DNA from: AC-52 sp044870295
GTDB taxonomy: Bacteria > Actinomycetota > UBA4738
Direction of reading: 5' to 3'
Assembly (NCBI GenBank): GCA_044870295.1
Contig: JBIOYQ010000086.1
Location: 1-23,771, forward strand
DNA: 23,771 nt
A program made the translations under genes and the position numbers. Positions within the stretch are counted from its first letter, which is position 1; each line of letters opens with the position of its first letter. Shown piece after piece: positions 1 through 7,652 of the stretch. The notes beneath the pieces are model-generated. The model did not search any database, was not told where the DNA came from, and worked only from the letters and a program-made list of their open reading frames with translations.

Positions 1-297
1 CTCCATCTCCTCAGCAACGCGGGCTCGCCACTCTTCGTAGGCCGGGCCATACGGGACTGAAGCGGATGCGAACTGGAGGAGGGCCTCATGGAAGTACCGT
101 GCCTCGCGAGCCTCAGCCAGCGACCAACAGACACGGGCGCCGACAGGGGCGCCCCCGAGGTCGTACCTGCTCGCCTGGGGAAGAACGAGCGTTGCCAGGG
201 GAACGGGGTCGACTGCGTCCTGGATCCGACCCCAGGTGACAAAGAAGCGCTCGCCTCCTTCCTCCAGGCGAACCGCGACGGCCACGACGTGTTCCAT
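1..297 (-). CDS. Hypothetical protein, C-terminus cut by the left window edge
   Basis: The minus strand is open from an ATG at 297 to the window edge, giving 99 residues that begin MEHVVAVAVRLEEGGERFFV. The stretch has the alternating hydrophobic/charged pattern of a soluble globular protein, an acidic-aromatic segment near residues 60-75 (LAEAREARYFHEALLQF) and no signal peptide or membrane segment. I do not recognise the family. It lies 33 bp downstream of the MFS gene on the same strand, so it may be the last visible gene of that run. No convincing Shine-Dalgarno sequence precedes the ATG, and a short GC-rich inverted repeat (GGCGCG-CCGA-CGCGCC) sits just upstream, so the start is less certain than the frame. 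The reading frame looks real because it stays open with GC-rich wobble positions. Confidence 0.6.
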   Translation of the reverse strand, partial: MEHVVAVAVRLEEGGERFFVTWGRIQDAVDPVPLATLVLPQASRYDLGGAPVGARVCWSLAEAREARYFHEALLQFASASVPYGPAYEEWRARVAEEME

Positions 298-330
298 CGA
301 ACGGATGCTACGGCGCGTCGGCGCGCCAGG

Positions 331-1629
331 TCAGTGCCTGCCGGAGGGACCGAGTGAGAGCACAGGTTCCGGGGCGGGCTCTGCAGGAGGCGCCATAGGT
401 GCAGTCGGCGCTCGCTCCACCGATCGCATCCCCGGGAGGAACAGGAACCCGAGGGTGGCCACCCCGCCGAGCAGCCCCGCCGCCACCAGGGTGGTCCGGG
501 CGCCGATGGCGGCGGCCACCGGGCCGGTCAGTGCATAGGACAGCGGGAGCAGGCTGATCGAGATGAACCAGTCGAAGCTGGACACTCGGCCCAGGAGCCG
601 GCCCGGGACGAGCCGGTGCTTCGTGGTGGCCCAGACGATGGTGCCGGCGGCCTCGAGCGCGTTGAAGGCGAAGCTCGCCGCCATGAGCTGCCACGTGTAG
701 CGGGCCAGACCGTAGCCGGCCACCGCCACGGTGGACAGCGTCCACACGACGTAGATGAAGGTGATAGAGCGCCGCGGCTGGCCCCGGGCCCCCACGACCA
801 GGGCGGCGAACAGCGCGCCCACCCCGCCAACGGCCAGGATGTAGCCGAGGTCGGCCGCCCCGCCGTGCAGATCGTTCTTGACCACGAAGGGGAGCAGGAC
901 CTCGGACGGCCCCAGGAACAGCAGGTACGCGATGGTGGCCGCCAGGAAGGTCCCCCACAGCCACACGTGCGAGCGGACGAACCGGAACCCTTCGGACACC
1001 TCGCGTACGGCCGGCCCGATACCTCCGGCCCGCTCCGTGACCGGCCGGGGCCGCGCCGACATGCGCGCCACGCACAGGATCGACAACCCGAACGTCCCCG
1101 CGTCTACCAGGAAGGCTCCGCCCGTCCCGGCGATCGCGATGATCCAGCCCCCCACGGCCGGCCCCAGCAGGCGCCAGGCCGCCGGCCGGACGAACTGGTC
1201 GAGCGAGTTCGCCTGCCCGAGGAGCTCGTCGGGAACGAGGTCGGGCACGATGGCGTCGAAGGCCGGCCCGAAGAAGGCGCTGCCGGCGCCGTAGAACCCG
1301 ACCACCGACAGCACGTGCCAGAGGTGGAGGGCGTCGGTCGCCGCCAGGACGCCGAGCACGGCCACCGCGACACCTCGGACCACGTCGGCTCCGACCATCA
1401 CGTGCCGCCGGTCGAACCGGTCCGTGATGACCCCCCCGACCAGCAACAGAGCCACCTGCGGCAGCGTCATGGCCACTCCCACCACCGCCAGCGCCGTCGG
1501 GGCGTTCGACAGCTCGTAGACCTGCCAGGCCAAGGCCACCAGGAAGATGCCGTCGCCCAGGAGCGAGGCCGTCATGCCGGTCCACAGCAGGCGGAAGTCG
1601 CGGATGCGCAACGGTTGGATCAGTCGCAT
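331..1629 (-). CDS. MFS transporter, DHA3/EntS-like efflux family
   Basis: A 432-aa integral membrane protein of the usual length for the major facilitator superfamily, with about 12 hydrophobic segments. It starts with the short basic leader typical of this subgroup (RDFRLLWTGMTASLLGD). The cytoplasmic loop between helices 2 and 3 carries the family signature GGVITDRFDRRHVM at residues 65-78. The family (TransMembrane secretion effector, EntS-like) exports small molecules such as siderophores or drugs using the proton gradient; the substrate here cannot be read from sequence. The ATG at 1629 has a good GGAGGG site 5 nt upstream. The C-terminal tail (about residues 405-432) is Pro/Ala-rich and probably cytoplasmic. 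It follows the histidine kinase by 45 bp on the same strand, so it may export the product of the upstream PLP enzyme; that link is inference. Confidence 0.88.
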   Translation of the reverse strand: MRLIQPLRIRDFRLLWTGMTASLLGDGIFLVALAWQVYELSNAPTALAVVGVAMTLPQVALLLVGGVITDRFDRRHVMVGADVVRGVAVAVLGVLAATDALHLWHVLSVVGFYGAGSAFFGPAFDAIVPDLVPDELLGQANSLDQFVRPAAWRLLGPAVGGWIIAIAGTGGAFLVDAGTFGLSILCVARMSARPRPVTERAGGIGPAVREVSEGFRFVRSHVWLWGTFLAATIAYLLFLGPSEVLLPFVVKNDLHGGAADLGYILAVGGVGALFAALVVGARGQPRRSITFIYVVWTLSTVAVAGYGLARYTWQLMAASFAFNALEAAGTIVWATTKHRLVPGRLLGRVSSFDWFISISLLPLSYALTGPVAAAIGARTTLVAAGLLGGVATLGFLFLPGMRSVERAPTAPMAPPAEPAPEPVLSLGPSGRH

Positions 1630-1657
1630 CGGCGCCCTCCGTCCCGGTCCGTCCCGA

Positions 1658-1675
1658 AGGTGGGCCTGGCCACCT
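1658..1675 (-). terminator. Small hairpin between kinase and MFS genes
   Basis: A six-base-pair inverted repeat (AGGTGG at 1658-1663, CCACCT at 1670-1675) overlaps the end of the kinase stop codon region. There is no U-tract. It could reduce read-through into the MFS gene or be chance in GC-rich DNA. Confidence 0.2.
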
Positions 1676-3966
1676 CAGGCCGAGGCGGCGGAGAACTCGT
1701 CGTGCTCGTCGCCCTCGTCTCCATGGCCGTCCAGCGCCGACGCGCCCGCCAGGGCCCGCGCCCGGTCCGGTTCGGGTTCCTCGGGGTCGGGCGGCTCCAT
1801 GGTCGCGGCGAAGTGGGGCAGGTGCACCTTGAACGACGCCCCGCCGCCGACCCGCTCCTCGACCCAGGCCCTGCCTCGGTGCAGCTCGGCGAACCGGGCC
1901 ACCAGGGACAGCCCCACACCGACCCCAGGCGAGTGCTTGATGGTCTCGCTGCCCTGGCGGAACGGCTCGAAGATGGCCTCGCGAAGCTCGGCCGGCACTC
2001 CCGGGCCCGCATCCTCCACCGTGATCAGCGCGCCGTCGCCCACGTCCTCGGCCGAGCACCAGATCTGGGTGCCCGGGGGCGTGTACCGGATGGCATTCGT
2101 CACCAGGTTCTCCACGATCCGCTCGCAATGCGCGGCGTCCACGTCGGCGAACACGGGCGTGGTGGTGGTCACGCTGATCGGGTGGCTGTCGTCCTCCAAC
2201 TCGTCCAGGACGCCGACCATCAGGCTGGTCAGGTCCACCATGTGGCGGTTGGGCTCCACCACGCCCCGAGACATGCGGTCGAGGTCGAGCAGGTTGGTCA
2301 ACAACCGGTGCAGCTTCTGGGCGTTGGCGGCCATCCGCCCGAGCATGTCCTTGGCCTCGGCCGGAGGGATCGCGCCATCGTCCCGCGCCAGTGTCAGCGA
2401 CCCGGCCAGGATGGTGGTGAGCGGGGTCCGGAGGTCGTGGGAGACCGCCTGGAGGAACGAGTTCTGCATCTCGTGCAGCGACCGCAGCCGGCTCGACGCC
2501 TCTTTCTCCGTCTCGAGGGCCGTCATCAGCCGGGCCTCGGCCTGCTTCTGCTCCGTGATGTCGTACATCACGCCCTGCATGAACCTGGGGTGGCCGGAGT
2601 CGGCGAGCAGCGGCTCCGCCTCCTCCCGGATCCAGATCACCGCGTCGTCCCGGCCGAGGATGCGGTACTCACACTGCATGTGCCGGTCGCCCGCGAGCAG
2701 CTGCTGCTCCGCGTCCAGGGCGATCTGCCGGTCCTCCGGGAGGATGCGGTCGCGCCACAGCCGGGCGCCGGTCATCCATTCGTTCTGGCTGAAACCCAGG
2801 ACGGACTCGATCTGGGGGCTGATGTAGGTCCACGCGCCGTCTTCGCCGAACTCGGCGATGTAGACCACGGCCGGCAGCCCCTCCACCAGCGTCCGGTACT
2901 TGTTCTCGGTCTCGCGCAACTGCCGCTCGGTGCGTTTGTGCTCGTTGATGTCGACCATGACCCAGTTGAGCCGGATCATCACCATCACGAACAGGGCGAT
3001 GGTGCACGTCGCCACCACCGCCACGTCACCGTGGAGCGACGCGTCGCGCAGGGCCTGGATCAGCTGCAAGGTGGGCGACATGAGCGAAGCCGCAGCCACC
3101 AGGTAGAGACGCCGCCGGGACTGCTGAGGATCGAGCTCGAGCATCTCCCGATGCGGTTCGTCCAGCTCCTTCATGGCGGGGTGCAGGGCCGCCGCCCCCC
3201 ACAGCAGGTAGAAGAGACCCCAGCCGCCCTCAAGGTAGCCGGTGCCGTTGTCGTACGTGCCGTGCAGGACGATCCATCCGTAGATGGAGTCGGTCACGAA
3301 CAGGACGATCACCGACGCCGTCAACAGGTAGAACGCCGAGGGCCGCTTCCCACCCGTGCCGACCGTCAGCCGGACGGCCACGGTCAGCAGCACCAGGTCC
3401 ATCACCGGGTAGGCCATGGCCACCAGCTTCTGGGCCAGGGACAGGGTCTCGTCGCGAACGTTCGGCGCGATCAGCAGGACCCACGACAGGGCACCCACGC
3501 CGACGCCGACGATCAGCGAGTCGAGCAGGCTCACCCGGTCCCCGCCGGGTTCGCGCCGCCGGATCAGCAGCAGGATCCCCAGGATCAGGAACGGATAGAC
3601 CAACAGATAGAGGAGGTCACCGATCGACGGGAACGGCGCCTCGGTGCCGAAGAAGTCCTTGTAGTTGTAGGTGATGACGTCACCGGCGACGAACAGCACC
3701 TGGCCGATGGCCACGAGGTACCACGCCAGTCGCTGTTTGGGCCGGTGGATCCGCACGGCCACCACGATGGCCACGGCGCCCGACAGCCCGATCAGGTTGA
3801 ACAGCGGCCCCACCCTGATGGCATGGATGAAGAGGTACGCGGCCAGCACCACCGCGCCCAGGCTGAGATAGGCGAGCCACGCGAAGCGCCTCACCCTGCT
3901 GATATCGGCGCGGCCGTCGGGGCTCCTGAGCACGGCAGACGGGCGGTGGCGGGTCATCGTGTCCAT
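1675..3966 (-). CDS. Membrane-bound PAS sensor histidine kinase
   Basis: A 763-aa kinase. Residues 27-335 contain about eight to ten hydrophobic helices, including an SIGDLLYLLVYPF stretch, an arrangement I know from N-terminal sensor modules of actinobacterial kinases and GGDEF proteins. A PAS/PAC domain follows (about 356-474, ending in MQGVMYDITEQKQAEARL), then a short coiled coil, the HisKA dimerisation domain with H-box FLQAVSHDLRTPL (phosphoacceptor His510), and the HATPase domain with N-box ENLVTNAIRYTP (about 619-630), G1 box EDAGPGVP (651-658) and G2 box GVGVGLSLV (681-689). An acidic Pro/Asp/Glu tail ends the protein. No receiver domain or adjacent response regulator is present, so it is an orphan here. 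Its ATG lies 7 nt after the stop of the PLP enzyme, and that 7-nt gap (GGGTGAG) is its ribosome binding site, so the two are probably co-translated. A second ATG at 3957 is possible. Confidence 0.93.
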   Translation of the reverse strand: MDTMTRHRPSAVLRSPDGRADISRVRRFAWLAYLSLGAVVLAAYLFIHAIRVGPLFNLIGLSGAVAIVVAVRIHRPKQRLAWYLVAIGQVLFVAGDVITYNYKDFFGTEAPFPSIGDLLYLLVYPFLILGILLLIRRREPGGDRVSLLDSLIVGVGVGALSWVLLIAPNVRDETLSLAQKLVAMAYPVMDLVLLTVAVRLTVGTGGKRPSAFYLLTASVIVLFVTDSIYGWIVLHGTYDNGTGYLEGGWGLFYLLWGAAALHPAMKELDEPHREMLELDPQQSRRRLYLVAAASLMSPTLQLIQALRDASLHGDVAVVATCTIALFVMVMIRLNWVMVDINEHKRTERQLRETENKYRTLVEGLPAVVYIAEFGEDGAWTYISPQIESVLGFSQNEWMTGARLWRDRILPEDRQIALDAEQQLLAGDRHMQCEYRILGRDDAVIWIREEAEPLLADSGHPRFMQGVMYDITEQKQAEARLMTALETEKEASSRLRSLHEMQNSFLQAVSHDLRTPLTTILAGSLTLARDDGAIPPAEAKDMLGRMAANAQKLHRLLTNLLDLDRMSRGVVEPNRHMVDLTSLMVGVLDELEDDSHPISVTTTTPVFADVDAAHCERIVENLVTNAIRYTPPGTQIWCSAEDVGDGALITVEDAGPGVPAELREAIFEPFRQGSETIKHSPGVGVGLSLVARFAELHRGRAWVEERVGGGASFKVHLPHFAATMEPPDPEEPEPDRARALAGASALDGHGDEGDEHDEFSAASA

Positions 3967-3973
3967 CTCACCC

Positions 3974-5284
3974 TCACCGGTGCTGGAGCTCGAACCGCCG
4001 GTCCAGGTCCCACAGCACCTGGCACAGCAGGTCCATGTCCTCGTCGCTGTTCGCCGCCGTGACCTGGATGCGGAACCCGACCTCGTCGCGCGGCACCAGC
4101 GGGTACGCGGCCAGGGTGACGTAGATACCTCGGTCGAAGAGGTAGCGGCCGACGGCGTCGATGTCCTCGTGCCGGCGGAGTGGAACCTCGACGATCGGCA
4201 GTCCGGATGTGTTCGCCACGGTGACGTCCAGCTCCCGCAGCGTGTCCAGCACGCGGCGTGTCTTGTCGTGGATCTGCCGACGCAGCTCGTCGCCCCGCGC
4301 GTCGTTCACGTCGAGCCCCAGCCACGCCGAGGCCAGCGAGGCCACCGGCGACGGACCCGAGTACAGGTACGGGGGCGCCGCTACCTTCAGCACGTCCTTC
4401 ATCCGGGTGGGCAGGGCGACGAACGCCAGCAGCGACGAATACGCCTTCGAGAATCCGCCGACGAGCAGGAGGTCCTCGTAGGTCTCTCCGAGGTGCCGGA
4501 CCACGCTGTTGCCACGCGATCCGTACGAGCACAGCTCGTCGGGCCTGCGTTCCCCGATGACGCCGAACCCGTGGGCGTCGTCGACGTACAGCAACGCGTC
4601 GTGCTCGCGGGCGACCCGGGCGAAGGCGGCCAGGTCCGGCGCGTTGCCGGTCATCGAGTTGACGCCGTCCATGACGACCAGCCTCGGGGTGACGGCGGTT
4701 CCCCGGAGCAGCCGCTCCAGGTCGTCGGGGTCGTTGTGATGGAACCGGTGCAGAGCGGCGCCGTGGCCCCGGGCGATGGCGCACCCGTCGTAGATCGTCT
4801 TGTGGGCGCGGCCGTCCATGAACACCACCCCCGACCCGGCCAGGACCGGGATCACCGACATGTGGATGTGGGTGATGGTCGGAAGCAGGAGTGTGTCCTC
4901 GCATCCGAGCAGCGACGCCAGCCGCTCCTCGATGCGCTCGTAGATCACGGGGCTTCCCAGAAGGCGGGACCAGCTCGGGTGGGTACCCCAGTCGTCGAGG
5001 AACGCCGGGATGCCTTCGATCACCTCCCGGTCGAGGTCCAGTCCCAGGTAGTTGCAGGACGCGAAGTCCGCCAGCCACTGGTCGCCGATCCTGATGCGCC
5101 GGCCGGCCACCTCGTCGATGACGGCGTCCAGCATCGGATGCGACCGCTTGAGGCGCGCCAAGTCCTCCACGGTCGCCATCCACCGCTCCAGCCATTCGTC
5201 CGTCTTCCGGCGCTTCGGCTGGAGGTGGAGGAGATCGCGGACACCCGTCGCTCCAGAGGCCACCTCAGGGTGCGGCGCGCCCAT
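3974..5284 (-). CDS. PLP-dependent alpha-oxoamine synthase-like enzyme (BioF/KBL/CqsA fold)
   Basis: A 436-aa fold-type I aminotransferase-like protein. The core layout matches alpha-oxoamine synthases, which condense an acyl-CoA with an amino acid: FASCNYLGL near residue 74, LLGSPVIYERIEERLASLLG (108-127), the PLP-contacting YVDDAHGFGVIG with Asp235 and His238, and the Schiff-base lysine Lys280 in GGFSKAYSS. BioF (biotin), KBL (threonine breakdown), serine palmitoyltransferase and the autoinducer synthase CqsA all share this fold. The N-terminal extension of about 60 residues and the THIHMSVIPVL segment (138-148) differ from textbook BioF, and no biotin genes are nearby. The downstream neighbour, 7 nt away, is a membrane sensor kinase, which hints at a signalling or lipid role rather than biotin synthesis. 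The upstream ATG lacks a clear ribosome site; a later start such as Met37 is possible. Substrate unknown. Confidence 0.85.
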   Translation of the reverse strand: MGAPHPEVASGATGVRDLLHLQPKRRKTDEWLERWMATVEDLARLKRSHPMLDAVIDEVAGRRIRIGDQWLADFASCNYLGLDLDREVIEGIPAFLDDWGTHPSWSRLLGSPVIYERIEERLASLLGCEDTLLLPTITHIHMSVIPVLAGSGVVFMDGRAHKTIYDGCAIARGHGAALHRFHHNDPDDLERLLRGTAVTPRLVVMDGVNSMTGNAPDLAAFARVAREHDALLYVDDAHGFGVIGERRPDELCSYGSRGNSVVRHLGETYEDLLLVGGFSKAYSSLLAFVALPTRMKDVLKVAAPPYLYSGPSPVASLASAWLGLDVNDARGDELRRQIHDKTRRVLDTLRELDVTVANTSGLPIVEVPLRRHEDIDAVGRYLFDRGIYVTLAAYPLVPRDEVGFRIQVTAANSDEDMDLLCQVLWDLDRRFELQHR

Positions 5285-5400
5285 GCTGCTGGTATCGGTG
5301 CGCCGACGGGGGGCTGGATCGGGCCTACGGCGAGGCTTTGCATGCGCTGCCTAGGTCGTTGGTCCCAACCCGTCGGGCCGGAACCCCCTTCCACCTCGGC

Positions 5401-6510
5401 CTATCCGCCTTCGTGGAAAGCGGCCAGCGCGCGGGCCTCCTCGTCGACCGCGCGACGGGCAGCCCGGGGCAGGGGTTCGAACGGCTCGACCGCGACCCGG
5501 CCGTCACGGTAACTCCACGTTCCCGCCACCGCGCCGTCGACCAGGAACGTGGCCATCGAGTGCGGGGTCTTCGTGTTGAACACCCGTTCGCGGAACCGCT
5601 CCGGGAGCACCTGGGCCCGTCGGGCGTGGGCCAGGAGCATGGCCTCCCACGTGTGGACGAACCGAACGGGCGCGAAGGCGTCCGGATCGGGCAGGGGGGC
5701 CCGCGGCAGGTCGAACAGGCGGCCGCCGTCCTCGGAGCGGAGGCTCCGTAGGGGGAGGCGTTCCATCAGGGGCCGGACGAGCGTAGTGGGCACGCCGGCC
5801 CACCGTGCCACGTCGTCGGTGGAACCCGGACCGAACCCGCCCAGGTACCGCCGGACGAGGTGTTCCACCCCCTCCGGTTCCGTGATGCGCCGGTCGGCCC
5901 GGCCGAGCCATTCGTCCGCCAGCCCGTACAGGTCGGCGCGCCGGTGCACCCACGTTCCCGAGGGCGGGACCCTCACCAGGTCCACCCACAGGCCGACACC
6001 CGACATGGCGATGGCCGGGAAGCCCTCCTCGGCCAGCAGCTCCGCCAGCCGCGGCGCCCGTGCGGGGCCGTTCGCCAGGTGCCTTCGGACCCTGGCCGCG
6101 GCGCGCTCGATCTCCTTCCGGTCCATCTCGCGATGGATCCGCAGCCACCATTCCTGCCGGCTCCTCCGGACGCCGGCGGCGTAGAGGTGGAACTCCTCGG
6201 CCGACACGATGTGGATGGTGGTCCGCAGCAGGGTGGCCTGGACCACGCGGCGACGCTCCAGGGCGCGCGTCAGGGCCTCGCGCCGGAATCCCCGCAGCCG
6301 GGACCACAACGCCACGTAGGCCGACGGCGCGTACTGGGTCTGCAACCCGCCGACCCGGTCGACTGCCCGGGCGATCGACAGCCCCGACCGTTCCAGCAGC
6401 AGCTGGCGGGCCAGCAGCGCCCGGTTCAAGGCGCGGGTCGACAGGACCTTCTCCGACACCCCGGCATTCTTACCTTCGGCCTTCCCATTCGAGGGGGCCT
6501 TGTCTAGCAT
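5401..6510 (-). CDS. Winged-helix DNA-binding protein, AlkZ/YcaQ-like DNA glycosylase family
   Basis: A 369-aa protein of the HTH_42 superfamily, whose founding members AlkZ (Streptomyces) and YcaQ/AlkX (E. coli) are DNA glycosylases that remove bulky alkyl adducts or unhook interstrand crosslinks. Family landmarks visible here are RALNRALLARQLLLER at 26-41, GLQTQYAPSAYVALWSRL at 55-72, the LLRTTIHIVSAEEF strand-helix near 94-107, and the C-terminal MATFLVDGAVAGTWSYRDG. The catalytic Gln-x-Gln motif of the AlkZ branch appears as Gln57-Thr58-Gln59, with threonine where an aliphatic residue is usual. The first 17 residues are polar and low in complexity, and the conserved part begins around a GTG at 6459, which may be the true start. 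The gene is divergent from the sugar dehydrogenase gene with only 41 bp between the annotated starts. Confidence 0.82.
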   Translation of the reverse strand: MLDKAPSNGKAEGKNAGVSEKVLSTRALNRALLARQLLLERSGLSIARAVDRVGGLQTQYAPSAYVALWSRLRGFRREALTRALERRRVVQATLLRTTIHIVSAEEFHLYAAGVRRSRQEWWLRIHREMDRKEIERAAARVRRHLANGPARAPRLAELLAEEGFPAIAMSGVGLWVDLVRVPPSGTWVHRRADLYGLADEWLGRADRRITEPEGVEHLVRRYLGGFGPGSTDDVARWAGVPTTLVRPLMERLPLRSLRSEDGGRLFDLPRAPLPDPDAFAPVRFVHTWEAMLLAHARRAQVLPERFRERVFNTKTPHSMATFLVDGAVAGTWSYRDGRVAVEPFEPLPRAARRAVDEEARALAAFHEGG

Positions 6511-6551
6511 GGGCGCCTCAACCCGACCGACCAGCGCGAGGGGGGACCACC

Positions 6552-7652
6552 ATGAGACGACTGACCGCGTTGCTGACCATCCTGGCCAGCATGACCTTGT
6601 TGGGAATCATGCCGGCCCACGGCCAGGTCAAGACCATCCAAGCCGTGCCCGTGATCGAGGACCTGGGCGGGGACGTCGCCTTCTTCACGTTCCTCCCAGA
6701 CGGCCGCATCCTGTATGCCCGGCGCCTGATGGGCCAGATCTTCCTGTTCGACCCGGCGACGGGGGACAACCACCTCTTCTACCAGGTCACCCGGCTCTAC
6801 AAGGGACCGGAGGATGGGCTGCTCGGCCTGGCCGTGCATCCGGACTATCCGACCCGGCCCTACATCTACTTCTACGCCAGCCGCAGGATCGCGAACAACG
6901 ATCCACACAATCAGATCATCCGACTGACCGACTCGGGAGGCATCGGCATCGGTCCCAAGATCATCTGGCAGGAGGACGTGATCACCAATATCGCCCACAG
7001 CTCGGGGCGCATCCTGTTCGGCCCGGACAAGCTGCTGTACTTCGTGGTGGGGGATGCCGTGAACTCGGCCAACGCCCAGGACCTGACGAACCTTGCGGGG
7101 AAGACCCACCGCATCACGGACCGCGGCCAGATCCCGCCGACGAACCCCTTCGGCAACTCGATCTGGACCTATGGCCACCGCAACTCGATCGGGCTGGACT
7201 TCGACCCGCAGACCGGCTTCCTGTGGGAGTCGGAGAACGGACCGGACTGCGTCGACGAGGTGAACCTCATCGTCAAGGGAACGAACTACGGCTGGGGCCC
7301 GCTCTCCGACGCCAACCTGTGCACCAATCCTCCGGAGGAGCCCTTCAACGTCAACCAGGACGGGCCGAATCCGTTCATGCCCAAGACGTGGTTCACGCCC
7401 ACGGTGGCGCCGGTCGGCATCTCCTTCTGCAACGGGTGTGGCCTGGCAGACAGCGAGGGCACCCTGTTCATGGGCGAGTTCAACCGGCTCGACATCGTGC
7501 GCATCGTGCTGACGCCCGACCGGCGGAACATCGAGTCGGTCACGGAGGTCTACCACCACCCCATCTTCGACGTGGTGTCCATCGAGAGCGCCCCCGACGG
7601 CACGCTGTACTTCAACGACTTCAGCGCGATCTACAAGCTCGTGGAGGTCTGA
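6552..7652 (+). CDS. Secreted PQQ-type sugar dehydrogenase (soluble aldose dehydrogenase family)
   Basis: A 366-aa exported six-bladed propeller of the soluble glucose/aldose dehydrogenase family (YliI-like). An N-terminal signal peptide (about residues 1-24, ending MPAHG) is followed by the family motifs EDGLLGLAVHPDYP (87-100), AHSSGRILFGPDKLLYFVVGD (148-168, with the candidate catalytic base His149), YGHRNSIGLDFDP (207-219, with the PQQ-contacting Arg210) and LWESENGPDCVDEVNLI (224-240), then NYGWG. Such enzymes oxidise aldoses outside the membrane using pyrroloquinoline quinone. No PQQ biosynthesis gene lies in the window, so the cofactor would have to come from elsewhere, or the protein may have another role. 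The ATG at 6552 has a strong GAGGGGGGA site. Two CxxC-like cysteines (FCNGCG, 292-296) are unusual. Its last 22 bp overlap the convergent FG-GAP gene. Confidence 0.87.
   Translation: MRRLTALLTILASMTLLGIMPAHGQVKTIQAVPVIEDLGGDVAFFTFLPDGRILYARRLMGQIFLFDPATGDNHLFYQVTRLYKGPEDGLLGLAVHPDYPTRPYIYFYASRRIANNDPHNQIIRLTDSGGIGIGPKIIWQEDVITNIAHSSGRILFGPDKLLYFVVGDAVNSANAQDLTNLAGKTHRITDRGQIPPTNPFGNSIWTYGHRNSIGLDFDPQTGFLWESENGPDCVDEVNLIVKGTNYGWGPLSDANLCTNPPEEPFNVNQDGPNPFMPKTWFTPTVAPVGISFCNGCGLADSEGTLFMGEFNRLDIVRIVLTPDRRNIESVTEVYHHPIFDVVSIESAPDGTLYFNDFSAIYKLVEV

Noticed and set aside
616..4062. A 1148-codon plus-strand open frame
   Set aside because: It is antisense to the MFS and histidine kinase genes, has a His/Arg/Gln/Pro-rich composition typical of a shadow frame in GC-rich DNA, and shows no domain. 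The minus-strand genes have clear family motifs.
1675..5284. Direct assignment as cqsA-cqsS homologues
   Set aside because: The kinase sensor part has more membrane helices and a PAS domain, unlike CqsS, there is no receiver domain, and the PLP enzyme lacks CqsA-specific sequence that I can recall. Only the analogy is kept.
3959..5512. A 517-codon plus-strand open frame
   Set aside because: It is antisense to the PLP enzyme gene, which has catalytic motifs in the correct order. The plus-strand product is low in recognisable structure.
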